Below are positions 1 to 6,429 of a stretch of 32,400 bases of DNA, in pieces. Made by a program: the position numbers and the translations under genes. The stretch spans positions 1-32,400 of the forward strand of contig DAIBJA010000043.1 of assembly GCA_027420455.1 (NCBI GenBank). Reading direction: 5' to 3'. The notes under the pieces were generated by a model that was given only the letters and a program-made list of their open reading frames with translations, was not told the origin of the DNA and made no database searches. Positions within the stretch are counted from its first letter, which is position 1; the number at the start of each line of letters is the position of its first letter. This stretch comes from Clostridia bacterium. Lineage in GTDB: Bacteria > Bacillota > Sulfobacillia > JAJZYS01 > JAJYTV01.

Positions 1-83
1 GTGGGATTCGAACCCACGAGGCAGGTTTTTGCCCACCTACCGCATTTCGAGTGCGGCTCCTTCAACCGCTCGGACACCCCTCC
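1..83 (-). tRNA. tRNA-Ser(CGA), 3' end outside window
   Basis: Read on the minus strand, this is a class II tRNA. The acceptor strand starts GGAGGGG at base 83. The anticodon stem CCGCA/TGCGG carries a loop with anticodon CGA, reading UCG serine codons. A long variable arm and the T arm (GTGGGTTCGAATCCCAC) follow. The long variable arm fits serine. The window begins inside the 3' half, so the acceptor 3' strand and any CCA are not visible. It lies 5 bases downstream of the tadA stop and probably shares the transcript of tRNA-Arg and tadA. Confidence 0.93.
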
Positions 84-88
84 GAAAC

Positions 89-556
89 CTACCTCCGACC
101 GGCGAAGAAGTCCTTGAGCAGCGTGGAGGCCTCCTCCTCCAAGACGCCGCCGATGACGTCCACCGGCCATTCACCCGCGAGCTCCGCGAACAACTGGAGC
201 CGCGAGCCGGCCGCTCCCAGCCTTGGGTCCTGTGCCGCGAACACCACCCGCTCCACGCGCGCCATTGCGATGGCGGCCGCGCACATCGGGCACGGTTCGA
301 GGGTCACGTACAGCGTCGCACCGCTGAGCCGCCAGTTTCCGAGCCGCCTGCCGGCCTCCCGCAAAGCGAGGATCTCGGCATGGGCCGTCGGATCCTGGTC
401 TGTCTCCCGCAGATTGTGCGCCCTCGCGAGCACCTCGCCCTGCGGCGACACGATCACGGCACCAACCGGCACTTCGCCCGCCGCCAGGGCCGCCCGGGCT
501 TCATCCAGCGCCGCCTGCATGTACGTGCTGTGCAGCGCCGACACCCCCGCAAGCAT
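89..556 (-). CDS. tadA: tRNA-specific adenosine deaminase TadA
   Basis: A 155-residue zinc-dependent deaminase that converts the wobble adenosine of tRNA-Arg(ACG) to inosine in the cytoplasm. The catalytic H-A-E motif is at residues 59-61 (zinc His and proton-shuttle Glu). The second zinc motif P-C-P-M-C is at residues 88-92. The N-terminal helix followed by GEVPVGAVIV is typical of TadA and separates it from guanine or cytosine deaminases. The length is normal. The ATG at 556 is 6 bases after the tRNA-Arg CCA end and has no visible Shine-Dalgarno sequence; residue 13 is an alternative Met. However, the residues before it (H-S-T-Y) resemble the region preceding the same Met in E. coli TadA, which supports the upstream start. 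It is sandwiched between tRNA-Arg and tRNA-Ser; in Bacillus the gene also lies beside tRNA-Ser. Confidence 0.95.
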   Translation of the reverse strand: MLAGVSALHSTYMQAALDEARAALAAGEVPVGAVIVSPQGEVLARAHNLRETDQDPTAHAEILALREAGRRLGNWRLSGATLYVTLEPCPMCAAAIAMARVERVVFAAQDPRLGAAGSRLQLFAELAGEWPVDVIGGVLEEEASTLLKDFFAGRR

Positions 557-561
557 GGAAA

Positions 562-640
562 TGGCGCCCCTGGGAGGACTCGAACCCCCGGCAGACAGGG
601 TTTAGGAAACCCCCGCTCTATCCACCTGAGCTACAGGGGC
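562..640 (-). tRNA. tRNA-Arg(CCT)
   Basis: A complete cloverleaf on the minus strand: acceptor GCCCCTG/CAGGGGC, D stem GCTC/GAGC, anticodon stem GGGGT/ACCCT (one G-U pair) with loop TTCCTAA and anticodon CCT, and T arm GGGGG-TTCGAGT-CCTCC. Discriminator G is followed by an encoded CCA at 564-562. It decodes AGG arginine. The variable region is slightly long (7 bases by my pairing). It is first in the presumed tRNA-Arg/tadA/tRNA-Ser transcript. Confidence 0.94.
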
Positions 641-697
641 GTGCGCCACGTTGCAAAGCTGCTGCCCACTCGGCAGACCAGCTTCTGCGGCACACAT

Positions 698-726
698 AGT
701 TTAGTGGAGACCTGCGGCGCTTGCAA
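698..726 (-). promoter_or_regulatory. Sigma-A-type promoter for tRNA-Arg/tadA/tRNA-Ser
   Basis: On the minus strand, -35 TTGCAA (726-721) is followed after exactly 17 bases by -10 TAAACT (703-698). The predicted transcription start near 691 lies about 50 bases before the mature tRNA-Arg 5' end at 640. Box quality, spacing and position fit a housekeeping promoter. Confidence 0.6.
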
Positions 727-907
727 GATCGCGAACTTGCCATTGCTCACGCGGTGCAAACGTATCGCGATAGCGCGGCGTCAGCCACATAGCGGGACAA
801 CCCGGGCAGAGTCCCTGCCTCGCTCGACAAAGACGTACCGTCCCGCAGGTAGGAATCGCATCGGGCGACCCTGAGGTTCCGGGACGTGGATGAGAGGAGT
901 GTCTGCG

Positions 908-1060
908 ATGCTGGGCCTCCTTGTGGCGCTCTTGTACATCGCCTTCCTTGTCGCGATTGTTTCGGCGATCGTCGCAATCTTCCAGATCCGCGCAACCGTG
1001 AACTACACGGCGGACAAGGTCGCGGAGATAGCGCGCCGCCTGGACGAACTTCAGAAGTAG
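908..1060 (+). CDS. Small single-span membrane protein, 50 aa
   Basis: ATG at 908 is preceded by GAGAGGAG (892-899) at 8-base spacing; an in-frame GTG at 899 overlaps that site and is less likely. The 50 residues form a hydrophobic helix from about residue 2 to 24 (LLVALLYIAFLVAIVSAIVA) and then a charged amphipathic tail ending in RRLDELQK. It has no Cys and no signal cleavage site. It stands alone between the tRNA unit and the L,D-transpeptidase gene. I do not recognise a family. Confidence rests on the ribosome binding site and the clean membrane/charged division. Confidence 0.62.
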   Translation: MLGLLVALLYIAFLVAIVSAIVAIFQIRATVNYTADKVAEIARRLDELQK

Positions 1061-1197
1061 CCACGAATTCGCTCCCCTTGTGAGCGGCTTTCCGCGGCGC
1101 CCTCAGCAGCACGGGGCGGGCGCCGGACGCGCCTTTGACCGGAAAAATTTTGGCAAACAAGTGCGAAGGTGCCGGTGCTCCCGCATAAACCGGTAGC

Positions 1198-2265
1198 ATG
1201 GGGAAACAGAGCTATTGGCCACACTTCGCCGGCCTCGTCCTGCTACTGCTGGCGTCCGCCGCCATCCCCGCCTGGCGCGCCCAGCCCCGAACGCGCACGA
1301 TTCTCGCTCCCGCCGCTTCAGGAAGCGCACCGGCGGTCAAGACCCCGCAGGTGCCGCTTATGCTCGGGCTCCAGCAGAACCTCGCGGCGCTCGGCTACTT
1401 GCCGGTCGGGTGGAACGGAACGGCCTTCACCTACCCGGCGGTGGCCATGCCGCAACCGCTACGTGCCCTGTTCCAGCCGGGCAAGGAGACCTTGCTCATA
1501 CGCGGCGCCATCATGACCTACGAGGCCGCCCGTGGACTCTCACCTGCGCATACGTCGCTGGGCGCCTTGCTCCAGTCGCTGCAGAAGGACGCCAAGGCCG
1601 GCCGCAAGGCCAAGCAGCCCTACACCTACGTCTACGTCAGCGAGGCTCTGCCCGAGCGTCTCCTGGTCTGGTCTCCGCGCGGCGTGCTCCAGAACGTGCC
1701 GACCAACACTGGCGTCCCCGGTGCCAGAACCGCGCTCGGCACCTACCCGGTCTACCTTCGCCTCGTCTACCAGGTGATGAAGGGCCACGACCTGAACGGC
1801 GCGGCGTACGCCGATCCCGTCTACTACATCAGCTACTTCCACGGCGGCGAGGCGGTCCATGGATTCTACCGCCAAAGCTACGGCTTCCCGCAAAGCCTGG
1901 GCTGCGTGGAGATACCGCCCGCCGATGCGCGAGCGATCTACAACGAGATCCAGATCGGCACCCTTGTCACGGTGGGTCCGGGTCCGGCGAAGATGGTGGC
2001 ACCGCCGCCTCCCCCGCCGACCCCGGTCACGCAGGATACCGGGACCCAGGGCGCATCGCCTTCACCCGGCACGACCACGGGGGCTCCGCCGACCCCGACG
2101 ACCCCAGGCACCCCACCAAGCGGCGGATCGTCTGGCGACGGCACAACGACGACTGCTCCCTCCGACACCGGCACATCGCAGGGAAGCGATACGCCTGACT
2201 CCTCCGGAACTTCCAAGACAACGGACGACTCCGGAACACCCGTCGCACCGCCGGCCGGTCCTTGA
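1198..2265 (+). CDS. Secreted L,D-transpeptidase (YkuD family) with peptidoglycan-binding-like segment
   Basis: A 355-residue exported protein predicted to cross-link or anchor peptidoglycan through an L,D-transpeptidase active site. Residues 1-28 form a signal or anchor (basic start, hydrophobic AGLVLLLLASAAIPA). Residues 54-75 (LGLQQNLAALGYLPV) resemble a peptidoglycan_binding_1 repeat. The YkuD-like catalytic domain spans about 140-262. Its motif is H221-G222, then S233-x-G235-C236; C236 is the expected nucleophile. From about 268 the chain is a Pro/Thr/Gly/Ser-rich low-complexity tail to the end, probably a cell-wall-spanning linker. The ribosome binding site is weak, so the start is moderately sure. 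There is no obvious operon partner. Confidence 0.85.
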   Translation: MGKQSYWPHFAGLVLLLLASAAIPAWRAQPRTRTILAPAASGSAPAVKTPQVPLMLGLQQNLAALGYLPVGWNGTAFTYPAVAMPQPLRALFQPGKETLLIRGAIMTYEAARGLSPAHTSLGALLQSLQKDAKAGRKAKQPYTYVYVSEALPERLLVWSPRGVLQNVPTNTGVPGARTALGTYPVYLRLVYQVMKGHDLNGAAYADPVYYISYFHGGEAVHGFYRQSYGFPQSLGCVEIPPADARAIYNEIQIGTLVTVGPGPAKMVAPPPPPPTPVTQDTGTQGASPSPGTTTGAPPTPTTPGTPPSGGSSGDGTTTTAPSDTGTSQGSDTPDSSGTSKTTDDSGTPVAPPAGP

Positions 2266-2273
2266 CCCTTGAA

Positions 2274-2289
2274 TGCGCCTGCAGGCGCA
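2274..2289. repeat. 16-bp perfect palindrome after the L,D-transpeptidase gene
   Basis: TGCGCCTGCAGGCGCA is fully self-complementary and begins 8 bases after the L,D-transpeptidase stop codon. It could fold as a short terminator-like hairpin, but no T tract follows, so a terminator call is weak. The rest of the 287-base gap (2266-2552) shows no gene. Confidence 0.4.
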
Positions 2290-2552
2290 GTGGAGCGCCT
2301 CATCCGCGTGCGCTCCCCTCAAAGCCGCGTCGATGGGGCGGTCAAAGCGGCCACGCAGGGGCTGCTGGCTCCGTTCCTGCGCCCGCTGCCGACCTCTGGC
2401 CGACGGGCCACATTCCGCCCCATCCCTGCGAACTTTCTGACAGGGGACCCCTGCCGTAGTCCGGACGGCGGTGGACCTTGACCTGGGTGGGGGCCAGCAA
2501 ATTTCGTGCCGCCGCCGGCGGGCGCGGCACTGACAAGAAAAGAGGGGCCAGC

Positions 2553-3152
2553 ATGTATGCCCATGCCAACTTCCGGGCCCGGCGCCACATGGTGTTCGTC
2601 ACGTCGCAGGAGCTTCAGGCACTTCGCACCACACGCGACGACTTGAGGTCCCTGACCTCGGCGCGCCAGGAGCTTATCGACTTAGGCCGCAGGCACCTGA
2701 GCACGATGTACGGCTGCGTCGAGGATCTCCTGACACTGCACGGAGCCCCGATCGTTTTGGCGAACGGGGAAATCCAGCTGACCTACCGCGACGCGACGCC
2801 GCCGGAGAAGTGGCGCTTCCACCTCTTCCGCTTCCCGACGGCGGAGGCGCTCGCCGGTGCTCTCGACAAGCTGTACCGCCGCCACCTGCGGCTCTTCGAG
2901 GGCATCACGGCGTTCCACTTCCTCGATGTGGACAGCTGGTGCCTCAGCATCTTCCTGCGCCGAGACGTGCCGTCCGGCACGGCGGACGTGGTCGTCGCGG
3001 TTCTGCGCGAGTTCGAGGGCGAAATCTTCGCGACCAACATGGAAGAGCTGCGCAGACTGCGACTCGAGGCGTTCCCCGCCCGCAAGCTGCGTCGCTTCAT
3101 CGCCGATCACAATCGGGCTCTGCCCTCCGACCGGCTGTCGTCCCTTTGGTAG
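2553..3152 (+). CDS. Hypothetical cytosolic protein, 199 aa
   Basis: I do not recognise this family. The ATG at 2553 follows AGAGGGG (2541-2547) at good spacing. An earlier in-frame start at 2478 would add 25 residues of low-complexity sequence without a ribosome binding site, so I reject it. The protein is soluble, with no signal or membrane segment. It has an Arg/Leu-rich helical N-terminus (about 18-55), a central mixed region with aromatic clusters (KWRFHLFRF, FHFLDVDSWCLSIFLRR) suggesting beta strands, and a basic C-terminus (ARKLRRFIADHNR). It lies between the L,D-transpeptidase and decarboxylase genes with long gaps on both sides, so context says little. Codon use matches its neighbours. 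Confidence 0.7.
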   Translation: MYAHANFRARRHMVFVTSQELQALRTTRDDLRSLTSARQELIDLGRRHLSTMYGCVEDLLTLHGAPIVLANGEIQLTYRDATPPEKWRFHLFRFPTAEALAGALDKLYRRHLRLFEGITAFHFLDVDSWCLSIFLRRDVPSGTADVVVAVLREFEGEIFATNMEELRRLRLEAFPARKLRRFIADHNRALPSDRLSSLW

Positions 3153-3496
3153 GCGGGCCGCCAAACTGGTCTACCACGCCGTGAGGTTTGCGGTGTCTGC
3201 CTGTGCGGTGAGGGCTCTGGCAACGGCCATCTGGGCGCTGCGAAACCAGCCCCGCCGAAGCGGGAAGTCTACGCCAAGGCTACGTTCGGGCCGGCTGTGG
3301 CAGGTATGACGGAACGGCGGGGCACCCCCCGCGCTGCGTGAGCCGGAGTGAAAAGGCCGGAATGCCCTGGCGGACCTCCCGGCGCTGCCGGTGAGCGCTC
3401 GACCATGCGCTTGCACCCTCCTCACCGGCGGGGGCGCAGGTGCGGCACGGCGCCGGAGCGAACGTGCCTTCTCATCGATCTCCGGGAGGCGTTCTC
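3153..3496 (+). other. 344-base gap upstream of the decarboxylase, no gene seen
   Basis: No ORF here has a credible start and composition. The stretch is GC-rich with several short self-complementary segments (for example CCCCGCC/GGCGGGG between 3250 and 3325). I compared it by eye with T-box, S-box and cobalamin riboswitch consensus motifs and found no match. It may be an untranslated leader of the decarboxylase gene, but no promoter was recognised with confidence. Confidence 0.4.
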
Positions 3497-4912
3497 TTGC
3501 GTTACCCGCTGGAGCCGGACCACGAAGACATGCAGCGTCTCGCCCAAGTTGTCGTCGACCGCGCCGTCGCGTTTGTGGCCAGCCTCGCCGATCACCCCGC
3601 AAGCCTGGCTGGCGTCTCCGAAGAGGCGGTGCTGAACCTCCAGCGCCGGCTGCTCCAGCCGCCACCCGAACAGCCGGAGGATCTCGGCGGCATCCTGGAC
3701 CGCGTCGAGGAGGCCAGTCAGGCCGCGGTGGAGACGGCGGGCCCGAGCTACCTCGCGTACATTCCGGGAGGCGGACTCTTTGCCGGGGCTCTCGCCGACT
3801 TCTACGCACGCGCCACGAACCGCTACGTCGGCATGGCCGCCACCGCGCCCGGACTGGTGGCGCTCGAGTGGAGCGTCGTTCGCTGGCTCGCGGACATCGT
3901 CGGCATGCCGGCCCAAGGTGGCGGCGTCCTCTTCTCCGGAGGGTCCATCGCCAATTTCGCGGCGGTCGTCGCGGCGCGCGAGCGCCTGGGCGAAACCTTC
4001 GCGGACGGCACCGTCTACCTGACCGAGGAGGCACACCAGTCGGTAGGCAAAGCCGTACACCTGGCCGGCCTCCCGATGGAGGCTCTGCGCGTCGTCCCTT
4101 GCGGGCGGGACCTGCGCATGGACCCCGACGCGCTGGCGGAGATGGTGGCGAGGGACCGAAGGGCGGGACGCCGACCCTTCCTGGTCGTCGCGGCGGCGGG
4201 TACCACCAACACCGGTGTCGTCGATCCTCTCCCGGCCGTCGCGGACGTGGCCGCGCGGGAGGGGCTCTGGTTCCACGTCGACGCGGCCTACGGCGGCTTC
4301 TTCATGCTGACGGAGCGCGGCCGCGCGGCACTGCAGGGCATCGAACGGGCCGACTCGGTCACGCTCGATCCGCACAAGTCCCTGTTCGCTCCGTACGGAA
4401 CTGGGGCTCTCGTGGTGCGCGATCTTGGGGCGCTGCGGGCGGCGCACGCCGTCTCGGGCCACTACCTGCAGGACCTCGGCGAGCAGGAGGTCCCGGACTT
4501 CGCCGATCTCGGCCCCGAACTGACGCGTGAGCTGCGCGGCCTGCGCGTCTGGCTGCCGCTGCACCTCTATGGTGTCGCCGCTTTCCGCGACGCGCTGAAC
4601 GAGAAACTCGACCTCGCTCGGCACGCCTACGAGCGACTGCTCGCAGAGCCCTCTCTCGACCTGCCGTGGGCTCCCTCGCTCAGCATCGTCGCCCTGCGCG
4701 TGCGGGCCAACGACCAGGACACAGCCGATGCCCTGACCCGCGACGTCCTGGAGCGGGTCAATGCCGGCAGGCGGGTCTTCCTTTCAAGCACCGTCGTCGA
4801 GGGCCGCTTCACGCTGCGGCTCGCCATCCTGGCGCATCGCAGCCACCAGGACCGGGTGGATGAGGCGGTCGACGCCATCATCGCGGCCGCGCGCGCCGTC
4901 ACGGCCGTCTGA
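3497..4912 (+). CDS. PLP-dependent amino-acid decarboxylase (group II)
   Basis: A 471-residue fold-type I PLP enzyme of the aromatic-L-amino-acid / glutamate / diaminobutyrate decarboxylase family, removing the alpha carboxyl of an amino acid to give an amine and CO2. Visible landmarks: the substrate-side segment SYLAYIPGGG near the N-terminus, the cofactor-binding SGGSIANF, the HVDAAYGG aspartate motif, and the PLP lysine in DPHKS at about residue 294. The TTG at 3497 is preceded by GGGAGG (3484-3489) at 7-base spacing, so I prefer it to the upstream ATG at 3440, which has no such site. The substrate cannot be told from sequence; Trp, Tyr, Phe, Glu and diaminobutyrate are all possible. No transporter or regulator is adjacent, so it appears to be a single gene. 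Confidence 0.88.
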   Translation: MRYPLEPDHEDMQRLAQVVVDRAVAFVASLADHPASLAGVSEEAVLNLQRRLLQPPPEQPEDLGGILDRVEEASQAAVETAGPSYLAYIPGGGLFAGALADFYARATNRYVGMAATAPGLVALEWSVVRWLADIVGMPAQGGGVLFSGGSIANFAAVVAARERLGETFADGTVYLTEEAHQSVGKAVHLAGLPMEALRVVPCGRDLRMDPDALAEMVARDRRAGRRPFLVVAAAGTTNTGVVDPLPAVADVAAREGLWFHVDAAYGGFFMLTERGRAALQGIERADSVTLDPHKSLFAPYGTGALVVRDLGALRAAHAVSGHYLQDLGEQEVPDFADLGPELTRELRGLRVWLPLHLYGVAAFRDALNEKLDLARHAYERLLAEPSLDLPWAPSLSIVALRVRANDQDTADALTRDVLERVNAGRRVFLSSTVVEGRFTLRLAILAHRSHQDRVDEAVDAIIAAARAVTAV

Positions 4913-4972
4913 AGGCGACCACCCGGAACGATCACCGCGCCTACTGCAGGCGCAGCCGGCTTGCACATTGAA

Positions 4973-4997
4973 GGCGGGCGGCCCTGCGCCGCCCGCC
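4973..4997. terminator. Bidirectional hairpin terminator between convergent genes
   Basis: A perfect 10-bp stem GGCGGGCGGC / GCCGCCCGCC encloses a 5-base loop. It sits between the decarboxylase stop (4912, plus) and the stop of the small minus-strand gene (5021). The T tracts are poor (TCTGCTCCCCTT on plus, TTCAATG on minus), but position and stem strength favour termination in both directions. Confidence 0.65.
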
Positions 4998-5020
4998 TCT
5001 GCTCCCCTTGGTGCACACCT

Positions 5021-5263
5021 TCAGCGCGACATGTCCTCGACGATCCGGTTCACGATCATCGCGTCACCGGGTTCGGGCTGGCGCCTCAGCTGGAAGCGCA
5101 CTTCGCTGTCGATCCTGCGCTCGAGGCTGCTCGGGCTGCTCCACGCCCGGGACCAGCCCTGAGACAGCCGCTGCCAGTACTCCCCGAAGCGCAGCGTCCC
5201 TCTGTCGTGCCTGGTCGTGGTGCGCGGAATGTTGCGAAGGGTCACCGTCTGCCTCTGGATCAT
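5021..5263 (-). CDS. Hypothetical protein, 80 aa, basic
   Basis: The ATG at 5263 is preceded on the minus strand by GGGAGGA with 7-base spacing, a convincing ribosome binding site. A longer frame to 5320 lacks one. The protein is Arg-rich and polar, with no membrane segment and no Cys. It opens with beta-like MIQRQTVTLRN and has an aromatic cluster around GEYWQRLSQGW and a charged C-terminus. I know no family for it. It is divergent from the LysR gene (166 bases apart), so it could be a target of that regulator, which is only a positional inference. Confidence 0.62.
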   Translation of the reverse strand: MIQRQTVTLRNIPRTTTRHDRGTLRFGEYWQRLSQGWSRAWSSPSSLERRIDSEVRFQLRRQPEPGDAMIVNRIVEDMSR

Positions 5264-5351
5264 TTCGGATTCCTCCCTGCCGCCCGGCAAGGTCTTCTTG
5301 TGTAACCGCCTTGGGCTCAATTCCAGGGTAGGATTCGGCCTGGCATATGTC

Positions 5352-5369
5352 TAATATCTGCTAGCATTA
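5352..5369. promoter_or_regulatory. AT-rich LysR-box-like inverted repeat
   Basis: TAAT (5352-5355) and ATTA (5366-5369) are inverted arms 10 bases apart in the AT-rich middle of the divergent region between the 80-aa gene and the LysR gene. LysR regulators typically bind T-N11-A-like interrupted palindromes beside their own gene, so this is a candidate autoregulatory site and may control the divergent gene too. Confidence 0.4.
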
Positions 5370-5429
5370 CGAGCCATCGGCCTGGCCTATGGTTTCTCCC
5401 CTGGCTGAGCCGGGTACGGAGGCATCTTC

Positions 5430-6335
5430 ATGGAACTGCGACAGCTGGAGATGTTCCTCGAGACGGCGGATCGGCGCAGCATCACAGGGGCCGCCCAGGC
5501 CCTGTACGTCGCGCAGCCGTCCGTCAGCGCGCAGATCGCGGCCCTCGAGCGGGAACTCGGCTATCCCCTCTTCGACCGCCTGCCGCGGGGCGTGCGGCTG
5601 ACCGAGGTCGGGCGGGCGGTGCTGCCGCACGCACGGCAGATCATGCGGCAGGTCGCGGAGATGCGCGACTCCATCGACGCCCTCGAAGGCCTGCAGCGCG
5701 GCCGCCTGGTGCTTGGCACCATGCCCACCGTCACCGCGCACCTGATCCCCACGGTGATCAAGACGTTCCGCGACGAGTTCCCCCAGATCGACCTCCGCGT
5801 CGTCGAGGCCAGCGCCAGCGCCGTGCTCGAGGAGCTCGGCGCCCACCGCCTGGACCTCGCGGTCGTCACGAACGCGCAGCCAAATCCCCAGATCGACGTC
5901 CAGCCCCTGATGACCGAGGAGCTCTACGCCATCGTGCCCGTGAACGATCCGCTCGCAGAACGCGAGGAGATCGACCTGCGTGACCTGAGAGACCGCCCGT
6001 TCATTGTCCTGGAAGCGGGCTTCAGCCTGCGCTCCGTGCTCTGGGAAGTCTGCAACGGCGCCGGATTCTCCCCCCGCATCGCGCAGGAGATGTCGAGCAT
6101 TCAGGGCATCAAGGGACTGGTCGAGATCGGCATGGGCGTCAGCCTCGCGCCGCGCATGTCGGTGGAACAGGAGGAGCGCCTCGGCCTCCTCCGGGCGCTC
6201 CGCCTGTCCCAACGCCCCAACCGCGAACTGCAGATCGTCACGAGCCGTGGCGCCTACCTCTCGCGCTCGGCTGGCGAATTCATCGCCATCTGCCGCCGCG
6301 TCGCCGCGGCCGCGGGCCAGGATCCCATCGTCTGA
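5430..6335 (+). CDS. LysR-family transcriptional regulator
   Basis: A 301-residue regulator of normal family length. Residues 1-60 are the winged helix-turn-helix: MELRQLEMF start, SITGAAQALYVAQPSVSAQI, then LERELGYPLFDR. A linker helix leads to a periplasmic-binding-like effector domain from about 90 to 295 (GRLVLGTMPTV opens the first lobe). The ATG has GGAGG 7 bases upstream. The effector is unknown. The downstream MMPL exporter is on the same strand 94 bases away but has its own promoter and a palindrome unlike a LysR box. The regulator may therefore act on itself, the divergent 80-aa gene or the exporter. Confidence 0.92.
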   Translation: MELRQLEMFLETADRRSITGAAQALYVAQPSVSAQIAALERELGYPLFDRLPRGVRLTEVGRAVLPHARQIMRQVAEMRDSIDALEGLQRGRLVLGTMPTVTAHLIPTVIKTFRDEFPQIDLRVVEASASAVLEELGAHRLDLAVVTNAQPNPQIDVQPLMTEELYAIVPVNDPLAEREEIDLRDLRDRPFIVLEAGFSLRSVLWEVCNGAGFSPRIAQEMSSIQGIKGLVEIGMGVSLAPRMSVEQEERLGLLRALRLSQRPNRELQIVTSRGAYLSRSAGEFIAICRRVAAAAGQDPIV

Positions 6336-6356
6336 ATCCGACTGCGCGGGACTGGC

Positions 6357-6398
6357 TTGCGGTCGGCTCGTCCATGTTATTATACTCTCTAGTAGAGT
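6357..6398 (+). promoter_or_regulatory. Promoter with overlapping ACTCT-N5-AGAGT operator for the MMPL gene
   Basis: -35 TTGCGG (6357-6362), an 18-base spacer, then -10 TATACT (6381-6386). Overlapping the -10 and start site is a perfect interrupted palindrome ACTCT-CTAGT-AGAGT (6384-6398) inside TATA-rich flanks. This layout is typical of repression by a small dimeric regulator such as MarR or TetR. No such regulator is in the neighbourhood, so the cognate protein is unknown. Confidence 0.6.
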
Positions 6399-6429
6399 TA
6401 TATCTTGTCCGAAGGGCGGGTTTCCCCTG

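Noticed and set aside
3153-3496. T-box, S-box or cobalamin riboswitch in the decarboxylase leader
   Set aside because: Some fragments look similar (for example GCCGGAGTGAAAAGGCCGG) but the conserved core motifs of each class are missing.
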